Part shown: in pieces, positions 38,097 through 45,153 of the stretch
How the letters are laid out: every line of letters begins with the position of its first letter
How positions within the stretch are numbered: the first letter of the stretch is position 1
Assembly: GCF_900636825.1 (NCBI RefSeq)
Contig: NZ_LR134318.1
Span: 1,769,501-1,833,500 of the forward strand
DNA length: 64,000 nucleotides
Direction: 5' to 3'
From: Pseudomonas fluorescens
GTDB taxonomy: Bacteria > Pseudomonadota > Gammaproteobacteria > Pseudomonadales > Pseudomonadaceae
Notes under the pieces: generated by a model
Databases searched by the model: none
Told to the model about the DNA's origin: nothing
The model's input: only the letters and a program-made list of their open reading frames with translations
Program-made: the position numbers and the translations under genes

Positions 38097-38206
38097 GGGG
38101 TGAGTCTCTCCTTTATACAAAGGGGGGCATTATTGTCTTCGCCGTCCCATAGGCCAACCCTTCTCTAAGCCTTTGGAAGGCCTCGGAAAATTATTTAAAA
38201 AAGTGC

Positions 38207-38235
38207 TTGCCAGAGGTGGGGTCGCTCCGTAGAAT
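38207..38235 (+). promoter_or_regulatory. Promoter of first tRNA-Val/tRNA-Asp pair
   Basis: TTGCCA (38207-38212), a 17-nt spacer and TAGAAT (38230-38235), then GCGCGCC as a GC-rich discriminator of stable-RNA promoters. It lies 20 nt before the tRNA. Confidence 0.75.
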
Positions 38236-38255
38236 GCGCGCCACACCGAAGCGAA

Positions 38256-38331
38256 GGGTGATTAGCTCAGCTGGGAGAGCGTCTGCCTTACAAGCAGAAT
38301 GTCGGCGGTTCGATCCCGTCATCACCCACCA
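38256..38331 (+). tRNA. tRNA-Val (anticodon TAC), copy 1
   Basis: 76 nt including encoded CCA. The acceptor GGGTGAT pairs with ATCACCC, the D-loop is GCTCAGCTGGGAGAGC, the anticodon loop CTTACAA reads GUA, and the T-arm has GGTTCGATCCC. Confidence 0.97.
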
Positions 38332-38350
38332 TTCGTTTCAAGTGTTTAGC

Positions 38351-38427
38351 GCAGCGGTAGTTCAGTCGGTTAGAATACCGGCCTGTCACGCCGGGGGTCG
38401 CGGGTTCGAGTCCCGTCCGCTGCGCCA
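38351..38427 (+). tRNA. tRNA-Asp (anticodon GTC), copy 1
   Basis: 77 nt including encoded CCA. The acceptor GCAGCGG pairs with CCGCTGC, the anticodon loop is CTGTCAC, and the T-arm has GGGTTCGAGTCCC. It lies 19 nt after tRNA-Val, probably in the same transcript. Confidence 0.97.
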
Positions 38428-38469
38428 TATTCGGTAACCTGGACCACTGAACGCCAGGTCACCACGGAA

Positions 38470-38493
38470 AAACCCGCTGAAGCGGGTTTTTTT
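38470..38493 (+). terminator. Terminator after first tRNA pair
   Basis: AACCCGCTGAAGCGGGTTTTTTT: a short GC stem with a tetraloop and seven T. Confidence 0.92.
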
Positions 38494-38567
38494 CTGCCTC
38501 AAGGTTGTACCGCGGGATGCGCCGTTTCACCGGTTTTCGGATTTAACTGAAAAAAAATTCAATTAAA

Positions 38568-38597
38568 TCAACACATTACGAAAACTTGTGGCATAAT
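38568..38597 (+). promoter_or_regulatory. Promoter of second tRNA pair
   Basis: CATAAT (38592-38597) with a weak TCAACA 18 nt upstream. The preceding 50 nt are strongly AT-rich, consistent with an UP element. The sequence differs from the first copy's promoter, so the two pairs can be expressed differently. Confidence 0.6.
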
Positions 38598-38617
38598 GCG
38601 CCCCGTAACGAAGCGAA

Positions 38618-38693
38618 GGGTGATTAGCTCAGCTGGGAGAGCGTCTGCCTTACAAGCAGAATGTCGGCGGTTCGATCCCGTCATCACCCACCA
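38618..38693 (+). tRNA. tRNA-Val (anticodon TAC), copy 2
   Basis: Identical to the copy at 38256-38331, displaced by 362 nt. Confidence 0.97.
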
Positions 38694-38712
38694 TTCGTTT
38701 CAAGCGTTTCGC

Positions 38713-38789
38713 GCAGCGGTAGTTCAGTCGGTTAGAATACCGGCCTGTCACGCCGGGGGTCGCGGGTTCGAGTCCCGTCCGCTGCGCCA
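38713..38789 (+). tRNA. tRNA-Asp (anticodon GTC), copy 2
   Basis: Identical to the copy at 38351-38427; the spacer to tRNA-Val is also nearly unchanged. Confidence 0.97.
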
Positions 38790-38827
38790 TATTCGGTATC
38801 TGGAACTGAACGCCAGATACCACGGAA

Positions 38828-38850
38828 AGCCCGCCTAGTGCGGGCTTTTT
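38828..38850 (+). terminator. Terminator after second tRNA pair
   Basis: AGCCCGCCTAGTGCGGGCTTTTT hairpin with T-run; the stem sequence differs from the first terminator. Confidence 0.9.
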
Positions 38851-38872
38851 GCTGTCCGGGATTTACAAAAAT

Positions 38873-38953
38873 CCTGTAGGAGCTGCGGCACGCTGCGATC
38901 TTTTGATCTTCATAAACAAGAGCAAAAGATTGCAGCGTGCCGCAGCTCCTACA
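38873..38953. repeat. REP doublet
   Basis: Inverted arms CCTGTAGGAGCTGCGGCACG... and ...CGTGCCGCAGCTCCTACA lie between the tRNA terminator and the catalase-like gene, overlapping its stop codon region (38949). Confidence 0.88.
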
Positions 38954-40127
38954 AGGGATGTGTGGATGCGTTTTGGCTGTGTCGATAATCGCTCACCGCC
39001 TCATACACCGCTTTGCGCAGGCGATTGATGCCGCCAATCGGCCGATGCGCCTCGACCCCGAACCATGGATTGAACGACAGGTTGTCACAGGCAATATTCA
39101 GCGCTGGCGTGTCGAAATCCTGCGGAGGCAGGGTAATCCGCGCCACGGTTTCAAAGGGCGAATCCTGCTCACGCCACTCAATGCTGGTGTCTTCGATCGG
39201 CATGTACTTGTGCGCATCCTGGCGCTGAATCTGCAGGACAAAACACGCCGGCACTCGATCCGTCGACAATTGCTGATTCAGCGCAGTGCGCAAGAAATTG
39301 GGCAGCGCATGATTTTGCTTCGGCACGGCATAGGCAGGGCAGTTCTCCGGGGCCGGCGCCACGCGAAACTTCGCATTGGTTTCACCGAATTTGTATGGTG
39401 ACACTGAGAAATAGGTCGTCCCCGTCGGGCTGTCTGGCGGCGGCGATAGCGTGGCCAGCGCGATGAATAAATGGCGGACCTGCCAGCTGCGAGGATCCCA
39501 GTCGGGAAAAAACGCCATGATCCTTTCGCCGTCAGCCTGAGCGGCCACATTCTGACGATACTCAGCGACATCGCTGACGAAGAAATTCGGATGGCTGAAC
39601 ATGACGAAATCCTGTTCGCGGCGCTGTGCGCGGTCGCTGAGCAGTTGTTTACCGGGCACATCCAGTAATTTGATCGCCATGCCGCGAGCGTCGCGAATAC
39701 TGTCGAATTGCGGGTAGGCGTTGCCGTTGGAGAGGCGAATCATCGCCTGCCAGGTTTTTCCCGGTTCGCTGAAAACACCTTGTCGCAAAGACGACGCCAG
39801 TTCCGGCAAAACCTGCACCTCAGCTTTCAAACAACCATGGGCCTTGGCGTGAGCGTCTCGCAGATACCGAGTGCTTTCCCGATGTTGGTCGACGATGCGC
39901 ACCGCAGTCTGGATCACCTCTTGCGTCATCGCCGCTTCGCCGGGCGGAATTTGTTCGTTTGCCGACACCGGCCCGCGATGTTGCCAGGCGAACCAGGCGC
40001 TGACGATGGCCCAGCCAAGCAGACCGGCCGCAAGAAAAATCAGCAGGATCTTGCCGAGCGCGCGCCCCAGCCACAACCAGATCCGGGCGAGCAGCGGCAA
40101 TTCACGTTTGAGGGTTGGCAGGATCAT
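38949..40127 (-). CDS. Membrane-anchored catalase-family protein
   Basis: A 392-aa protein with an N-terminal membrane anchor (ILLIFLAAGLLGWAIVSAWF, about residues 28-47) and a catalase-fold body. I see AHAKAHGCLKAEV, where distal-side haem residues lie in catalase-like proteins, SIRDARGMAIKL, and QDFVMFSHPNFFV. It is shorter than classical catalases (about 480-750 aa). The start overlaps the upstream cytochrome gene stop by four bases. The likely location is the periplasmic face of the inner membrane; peroxide or organic peroxide removal is inferred. Confidence 0.85.
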   Translation of the reverse strand: MILPTLKRELPLLARIWLWLGRALGKILLIFLAAGLLGWAIVSAWFAWQHRGPVSANEQIPPGEAAMTQEVIQTAVRIVDQHRESTRYLRDAHAKAHGCLKAEVQVLPELASSLRQGVFSEPGKTWQAMIRLSNGNAYPQFDSIRDARGMAIKLLDVPGKQLLSDRAQRREQDFVMFSHPNFFVSDVAEYRQNVAAQADGERIMAFFPDWDPRSWQVRHLFIALATLSPPPDSPTGTTYFSVSPYKFGETNAKFRVAPAPENCPAYAVPKQNHALPNFLRTALNQQLSTDRVPACFVLQIQRQDAHKYMPIEDTSIEWREQDSPFETVARITLPPQDFDTPALNIACDNLSFNPWFGVEAHRPIGGINRLRKAVYEAVSDYRHSQNASTHPL

Positions 40128-41941
40128 GGCAATTGCGCCTCCAGTGGGCCGCCGAGGACTTTCAGGTATTCGAGCAGTGCCCAGCGTTCCTCTGGCTGCA
40201 ACAGTCGGCCGATGACCCCATTGCCACGCTGGCCGGCGCGAAATTCGTGGCCGCTGTTGTGGTTGCCAGAGATTCGCGTGTCGAACACGAAGCCATTGAC
40301 GAATGCGTCGGTGCGATAACCCAGATGCCGTGGATCGTATTCGAAGGAGCCTTTATAGAAAGTGCTGGCGCGTTCATCCTGCGGTGAAAGCAGCTGATAA
40401 ATGCTGGGCACTGAACCGTTATGCAGAAACGGCGGGGTAGCCCAGACCCCAGCCAATGGCCGGGCCTTGTAAGCAATTTTTTCGCGCACCCCGATTGGCA
40501 GACCAAAGCCATCCAGGCTTGGTTTTTCCTCTGGCGTGACGTTGGCTTCGCGGTAGGCGCGGTTCTCAACGAAAGCGGTGACGTAAGCCAGGCCTTTGGC
40601 GACTGACAACTGGCTCAGGTCCAGCGGTTCCTTCGGCGCCGGGTGCAGCTTCACGTCCATGCGCTGCAGTTCTTTCAGATCCCATTGCAGGGCCGTCAGG
40701 TCGAAGCGATGGGTTGCAATGTTGTTGGCAGCATTCGGGTCGGTGCCGATGACATCCACCGACAGCATGTGCAGGTGCTGCACCCAGCGTTCGCCTTCAC
40801 GGGTTGTGCGCGGGACGTGACAACCGGCGCAGTTCTCGCTGAACAGGGTGCGACCCTTGGCTGCCAGCGGTTTATCGACGGCGCCCAACAGTGCTTCTGG
40901 CCAGGCGGGTGGCTGCAGCTTTTGCAGGGTTTCTTCGATTTTATGCAGATCGCGCACGCGCACGCTGGAGGGATAGCGTGCGTCGCCTTGCAGCGGCTGG
41001 CCGTCGGCATCAAAAAAACTCAGGGTCGCGCCGACGCCCAGCGCCTCGCCGATGTTGCGCGCCATTGGCTGCTGCGCCGAACCGTTCCACTGCACCCAGT
41101 CGAACGTCCACATTTCCCACAATTGCGGGTAGTCCACCGGAGCGTTGGCCACACGGTAGTTGGTCGCGGAGATCGCGTCGCCGAAGGTGGCGTTGGCGAT
41201 CCGTCCGAACGCATCGGCACGACCCGGTCCCTCTTCGGTTGGATAAAGGCCGCGGTGGGTGTCGTTCCAGGCGACTTTAATAAAGGTATCGAGCGATGCC
41301 TTGAAGTCTTCGCGCAGTTGCGCGTGACGGGCGTCGTATTGATCGCCCAGCACGTTTCGGGCGAACCGCTCGAATTTCCATGGGTTGTAGTAAGTCGAGG
41401 CCAGACTTGCGACCAAAGCCTGTCCGAAACTTCCACCACGCAATGTCGGAACACTGGAAGGCAACATATGCTGCGCCGTGCCGCCATCGATGCGCACCGC
41501 TTGCCCTTTGAAGCGCAATTCGCCTGTGTGGCAAGCGGCGCAAGTTATGTCCAGATATTGCTCGGAACTGGCGGGATTTTGATGTCGCGCGAAGCCGACG
41601 GGCAGGTTGCCGGGGTTATTCGGTGTGGCTTTGCGCTGCGGATCGATGAGAAAACCGAAGCGGGCAAGGTAATCGGGGGAGGCGAACCGGTGCTCGGAGA
41701 ATGGCAGTTCCAGCGCCTCAAACCATTCATAGCGCAAGCCTTTGACCTGCGTGCCCTGAGGCGTGAAGTAGTAGGTTTGCCGGTCTTCTTCACTCCATTG
41801 GTCCAGGTAATGCACCTGCTGGGCGGGCGTATAGAAGGGCAATTTCGGATTGACGACGTAATAAAGCACCACGGCGAGAACGAGTCCCAGCAGTGCGACG
41901 ATCATGGCCAGCACACGGAATAAGAGGCGCAAGATAAACAT
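40124..41941 (-). CDS. Membrane-anchored di-haem cytochrome c peroxidase-like protein
   Basis: A 605-aa protein with an N-terminal signal anchor (LLFRVLAMIVALLGLVLAVVLYYVV). It has two c-type haem sites, CAACH (Cys134, Cys137, His138) and CAGCH (Cys371, Cys374, His375). It resembles the long di-haem peroxidase/RoxA-like branch rather than classical 320-aa CcpA. The overlap with the catalase-like gene (ATGA) indicates one operon, probably for periplasmic oxidative chemistry. It is divergent from the FKBP lipoprotein gene. Confidence 0.88.
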   Translation of the reverse strand: MFILRLLFRVLAMIVALLGLVLAVVLYYVVNPKLPFYTPAQQVHYLDQWSEEDRQTYYFTPQGTQVKGLRYEWFEALELPFSEHRFASPDYLARFGFLIDPQRKATPNNPGNLPVGFARHQNPASSEQYLDITCAACHTGELRFKGQAVRIDGGTAQHMLPSSVPTLRGGSFGQALVASLASTYYNPWKFERFARNVLGDQYDARHAQLREDFKASLDTFIKVAWNDTHRGLYPTEEGPGRADAFGRIANATFGDAISATNYRVANAPVDYPQLWEMWTFDWVQWNGSAQQPMARNIGEALGVGATLSFFDADGQPLQGDARYPSSVRVRDLHKIEETLQKLQPPAWPEALLGAVDKPLAAKGRTLFSENCAGCHVPRTTREGERWVQHLHMLSVDVIGTDPNAANNIATHRFDLTALQWDLKELQRMDVKLHPAPKEPLDLSQLSVAKGLAYVTAFVENRAYREANVTPEEKPSLDGFGLPIGVREKIAYKARPLAGVWATPPFLHNGSVPSIYQLLSPQDERASTFYKGSFEYDPRHLGYRTDAFVNGFVFDTRISGNHNSGHEFRAGQRGNGVIGRLLQPEERWALLEYLKVLGGPLEAQLP

Positions 41942-42090
41942 CCTTGTCGAATTGTTGCGCTGTTATGCCTGAGCTGGATCGTGCCGGCAAGTGGCCATTA
42001 CGCCAGATGTTGTGGCGGGCTCTTCGGTCGTTGTCGGATACAGATGACAGAAGCTTCATCGTGCCTTTATCCAAATGCGTTTTAATCCCT

Positions 42091-42117
42091 GAACTTATCG
42101 GAAGAATCCTGCTCTCA
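42091..42117 (+). promoter_or_regulatory. Candidate AlgU/RpoE-type promoter for the FKBP gene
   Basis: GAACTT (42091-42096), a 16-nt spacer and TCTCA (42113-42117) match the sigma-22 consensus GAACTT-N16/17-TCTGA except for one base. It lies 84 nt upstream of the FKBP start. Confidence 0.5.
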
Positions 42118-42200
42118 TGCCGGTAGCCATTGGTCGTGGCGGCCTGATAAGCTCGCGGCTTTACTCGATTGCCCATTCGGCGCATGAACAAGGAAATAGC

Positions 42201-42920
42201 ATGAAACAGCATCGGTTGGCGGCGGCGGTTGCCCTGGTTGGCCTGGTCCTCGCGGGTTGTGATTCGCAGACCAGCGTAGAGCTGAAAACCCCGGCGCAAA
42301 AAGCTTCCTACGGTATCGGCCTGAACATGGGCAAAAGCCTTGCTCAGGAAGGTATGGATGATCTGGACTCCAAAGCGGTAGCCCAGGGCATCGAAGATGC
42401 CGTCGGCAAGAAAGAACAGAAGCTGAAAGATGAAGAACTGGTCGAAGCCTTCGCCGCCCTGCAAAAGCGTGCTGAAGAGCGCATGGCCAAGATGAGCGAA
42501 GAGTCGGCAGCCGCCGGCAAGAAGTTCCTCGAAGAAAACGGCAAGAAGACTGGCGTGACAACCACTGCTTCCGGTCTGCAATACGAAGTCATCAAAAAAG
42601 CCGACGGCCCACAGCCCAAGCCGACTGACGTAGTGACCGTTCACTACACCGGCAAGCTGACCAACGGCACCGTATTCGACAGCTCCGTCGAGCGCGGCAG
42701 CCCGATCGATCTGCCAGTCAGCGGTGTGATTCCGGGTTGGGTCGAAGGTCTGCAATTGATGCACGTTGGCGAGAAGTACAAGCTGTACATCCCTAGCGAT
42801 CTGGCTTACGGCGCGCAGTCGCCAAGCCCGGCAATCCCGGCCAATTCGGTTCTGGTCTTCGACCTGGAACTGCTGGCCATCAAGGATCCAGCCAAAGAAG
42901 ACGCCGCTGCTTCGAAGTAA
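42201..42920 (+). CDS. FKBP-type peptidyl-prolyl isomerase lipoprotein (FkpA/Mip-like)
   Basis: The start at 42201 (AAGGAA 6 nt upstream) gives 239 aa with a lipoprotein signal VGLVLAGC. An alpha-helical, Lys/Glu-rich dimerisation domain (about residues 30-130) is followed by a C-terminal FKBP domain with VTVHYTGKLTNGTVFDSS, GVIPGWVEGLQLM and YGAQSPSPAIPANSVLVFDLELL. It should act as a periplasmic folding catalyst and chaperone. An envelope-stress type promoter precedes it and a terminator follows. Confidence 0.94.
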   Translation: MKQHRLAAAVALVGLVLAGCDSQTSVELKTPAQKASYGIGLNMGKSLAQEGMDDLDSKAVAQGIEDAVGKKEQKLKDEELVEAFAALQKRAEERMAKMSEESAAAGKKFLEENGKKTGVTTTASGLQYEVIKKADGPQPKPTDVVTVHYTGKLTNGTVFDSSVERGSPIDLPVSGVIPGWVEGLQLMHVGEKYKLYIPSDLAYGAQSPSPAIPANSVLVFDLELLAIKDPAKEDAAASK

Positions 42921-42934
42921 GCAGCCGGTTTCAA

Positions 42935-42966
42935 CAACAACGCCTCGCTTAAGCGGGGCGTTGTTG
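42935..42966 (+). terminator. Terminator of FKBP gene
   Basis: CAACAACGCCTCGCTTAAGCGGGGCGTTGTTG forms a long stem (one G:T-type mismatch) 15 nt after the stop codon. The tail is weakly T-rich, so efficiency is uncertain. Confidence 0.65.
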
Positions 42967-43168
42967 CATCTGGACTTCGACAAGGGTAAACAAAGCGAAC
43001 CGACGCCGGGCGCCGGAGTCATAGCTTTTGAGGCGTCCTGCGCTAGACGTGCTGAGCTGCCAAGTCAATGAAATATTGGGGTTTTTTATGTGAGTAAAAA
43101 ACGCCCGATCTGAGCGCGGCCCTTGTAAAACGGGGCTCTCAGCGCTGAAATGCAGCTCTGTTCACAAG

Positions 43169-43193
43169 GTTATCCACAATTTGTGTGGATAAC
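43169..43193. promoter_or_regulatory. Perfect inverted pair of DnaA boxes
   Basis: GTTATCCACA (43169-43178) and TGTGGATAAC (43184-43193) are perfect inverted repeats with a 5-nt spacer, and both contain the consensus TTATCCACA. The site ends 20 nt before the DUF1232 gene start, so bound DnaA would cover its promoter or leader. Confidence 0.8.
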
Positions 43194-43212
43194 ATTTCAA
43201 CGGGAGGAATAG

Positions 43213-43668
43213 ATGAAGGCTCCGTGGAATTTCGCTCGATTCCTGCCCTTGGCTGGCCGCTTGCTTGCCCGTGGACGGCTGCCGACGTTGCTATTCGCCG
43301 TCGCCAGCAAAGGCGCTGCGCAAGGCAATCGCCTCGGTAAACTCAAGGATGATCTGCGTTTGCTCCAGGCGTTGTGCCTGGCTTACTGGCGTGGCGAATA
43401 CCGTGCAATCAGTGGCAAGGCTCTGGTGTCGGTGGTAGCGGGCTTGATGTATTTCGTCAGTCCGGTGGATGCCATACCTGATTTCATCCCGGTCTTCGGC
43501 ATGCTCGACGACCTCGCCGTTCTCGCTTGGCTGATGAAAACCCTCGACGACGAACTCAATGCTTTCCGTGTCTGGCGCAAGCGTCAGCAGCCGGAAAAAC
43601 TCGCTGTCGTCGAACGCCTCCCCGATACACCCGAGCAACTTCAACTTCAGGGACCGAAAAAGCCCTGA
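43213..43668 (+). CDS. YkvA-like DUF1232 membrane protein
   Basis: A 151-aa protein with the DUF1232 core ALVSVVAGLMYFVSPVDAIPDFIPVFGMLDDLAVLAW at about residues 75-111, which forms one or two membrane-associated helices. GGGAGG precedes the start by about 6 nt. Function of the family is unknown. The inverted DnaA boxes immediately upstream suggest expression linked to DnaA or the replication cycle. Confidence 0.88.
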   Translation: MKAPWNFARFLPLAGRLLARGRLPTLLFAVASKGAAQGNRLGKLKDDLRLLQALCLAYWRGEYRAISGKALVSVVAGLMYFVSPVDAIPDFIPVFGMLDDLAVLAWLMKTLDDELNAFRVWRKRQQPEKLAVVERLPDTPEQLQLQGPKKP

Positions 43669-43781
43669 AGGTTGTAGTCCCTTTCGCAGATAGATACCCC
43701 CCGCGACCTTGGCCGCTGTTAGGATTACACTTCTAGGGAAAAGTGCCGACTCGCTAAGTGTTGTTGTCCTACGGGGTAGTC

Positions 43782-44123
43782 ATGGATATTCAGATAATTG
43801 CACGCGATGGCGAACCGGAGTACGCGGTTCTGCCCTGGGCTCAATATCAAGCTCTACTGAAAGCAGCAGGTATCAATGAAACGCCGTCGCGACAGGCCCC
43901 CGCGCCACTCGCGACCACTCCAAATGCGGTTCTTCCAGGTCTGGATCAACTACGCAGTTTGCGCGAAGGGAAGGGCATCGCCATCGAGGCGCTGGCCCGC
44001 ACGGTAGGCATCAGCCCGTCTTATCTGGCCATGATCGAAAGTGGTGAGCGTCTGCCCGACGCCGCGATTCGCCGCAGCCTGGCCTGGGAATTGGCGGTGC
44101 CAGGTTGGAGGGATGAATCGTGA
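43782..44123 (+). CDS. XRE-type helix-turn-helix regulator
   Basis: The start at 43782 gives 113 aa. The N-terminal part (MDIQIIARDGEPEYAVLPWA) looks like a small antitoxin-like dimerisation segment. The C-terminal Cro/CI domain has LDQLRSLREGKGIAIEALAR and GISPSYLAMIESGERLP. It is followed by two overlapping small genes. A toxin-antitoxin role is possible, but neither downstream product resembles a known toxin. Confidence 0.85.
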   Translation: MDIQIIARDGEPEYAVLPWAQYQALLKAAGINETPSRQAPAPLATTPNAVLPGLDQLRSLREGKGIAIEALARTVGISPSYLAMIESGERLPDAAIRRSLAWELAVPGWRDES

Positions 44124-44491
44124 GCGTACGCATCAGTCGTCAACATTGGGATGGCTTGCTCGGGGAATTGGATCAGGCGCGCCGACAGCGTCATCTTCTG
44201 ACCTATCGAGCGCTGCTCGAACGCCTGCAATTGCCGACGCCCGCGATGCAAACCCTGACCGCAGCTCTTGAGCATCTTGCCGCGCTGGACGCCAAAGCCG
44301 AACAGCCGTTGCGCAGTTCGCTGGTGATCAGCCAAGGCGCCAGCCGTCTGCCGCGCACCGGTTTTTTCGAGTGTGTCGAACGTTTGGGGCGTTTTTCGGG
44401 GCCGTCGGACGGGGTCGCCGCGGCGTCCTGGCATGCTTCGGAAGTGGTCCGTGTTTTTGAATATGAGTACCCGGAATCGGCGGAGGCCTGA
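44120..44491 (+). CDS. Hypothetical protein, coupled to HTH gene
   Basis: GTG start at 44120 overlapping the HTH stop (GTGA). The 123-aa soluble protein is mostly helical in its first two thirds (HWDGLLGELDQARRQRHLLTYRALLERLQL) with a C-terminal segment EVVRVFEYEYPESAEA. No recognised family. The tight overlaps on both sides show a three-gene operon with the regulator and the Sel1-like gene; I recall a similar trio around PA3259-3260. Confidence 0.78.
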   Translation: MSVRISRQHWDGLLGELDQARRQRHLLTYRALLERLQLPTPAMQTLTAALEHLAALDAKAEQPLRSSLVISQGASRLPRTGFFECVERLGRFSGPSDGVAAASWHASEVVRVFEYEYPESAEA

Positions 44492-44893
44492 GTGTTTCTA
44501 CAGCTCAAGGCACGTTCCAGTTATTGGCTGGCCCGCCGGCTGTTTCACTGGGCCTGGTTTGTCCGCCAGCCGCGCGGCTGGCGCTGGCTCGAAGGCCAGT
44601 TTGCGCGCATGGCCAATCTTGGCGATGTCGGTGCGCAGAGCTTTTACGGGCATATCCTGTTGTTTCGCGGGGTCGGTCTGGGCGCGCGTGAAGAAGGCGT
44701 GCGGTTGTTGCGTATGGCTGCGCTGGCGGGCGATGGCAAAGCGGCTTATCAGGTTGGCATGATTTGCCTCAAAGGTACGCCCAGCAAGGCGCCTGATCCG
44801 GTTGAAGCCGCACGCTGGTGGGCGATGGCGGCGAAAGCCGGGCATCCCTTGGCCGAGCTGAAACTGAGAGAACTGAACCTGCCCGACGCTTAG
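44492..44893 (+). CDS. Sel1-repeat (SLR) protein
   Basis: GTG start directly after the preceding stop; 133 aa. It shows Sel1-like repeats: GDVGAQSFYGHILLF, EGVRLLRMAALAGDGKAAYQVGMICLKG and PVEAARWWAMAAKAGHPLAELKLREL. Such solenoids mediate protein-protein contacts. The N-terminal 30 residues are Trp/Arg-rich (SSYWLARRLFHWAWFVRQPRGW) and may associate with the membrane. It is the last gene of the HTH operon. Confidence 0.85.
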   Translation: MFLQLKARSSYWLARRLFHWAWFVRQPRGWRWLEGQFARMANLGDVGAQSFYGHILLFRGVGLGAREEGVRLLRMAALAGDGKAAYQVGMICLKGTPSKAPDPVEAARWWAMAAKAGHPLAELKLRELNLPDA

Positions 44894-44935
44894 TCTTAAA
44901 AACTTGTTTGCAAAAGAGTCCATGCTCCGCTTTAT

Positions 44936-44977
44936 AAACGTGGCGTGAGGGAAACCTCACGCCACGTTTGCTTTTTT
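44936..44977 (+). terminator. Strong terminator after HTH operon
   Basis: AACGTGGCGTGAGG / CCTCACGCCACGTT stem of 14 bp with a short loop, followed by TTTGCTTTTTT. It separates the conserved small-gene operon from the Rhs locus. Confidence 0.92.
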
Positions 44978-45105
44978 CCGTGCCCATTTTCCTGAAACAT
45001 GTGCTTTACAGATTAATCCTACAGCTATCGCCTACTTGCCTGACTTCTTTCCTGATTGATCCCCCGCACAGTTCCCGCGCCTAATTTTTGCGCGAGGGAA
45101 CGCTC

Positions 45106-45153
45106 ATGTTTGACCCGCTTATTCAGTCCACTCCGCACATCTGCGTGCGCTGA
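45106..45153 (+). other. 15-codon upstream frame coupled to rhs start
   Basis: ATG at 45106 follows a good ribosome site (GAGGGAA, 45094-45100) and encodes MFDPLIQSTPHICVR before TGA, which overlaps the rhs ATG (TGATG at 45151-45155). The rhs ATG has no Shine-Dalgarno of its own. Either this is a leader peptide coupling translation, or a 1-nt deletion has split the true rhs N-terminus: the rhs frame just upstream of its ATG reads LRAL, which would continue the leader sensibly. Confidence 0.55.

Noticed and set aside
43782..44491. Type II toxin-antitoxin pair
   Set aside because: The HTH protein could be an antitoxin, but the second protein has no toxin-like motif and a third coupled gene follows.
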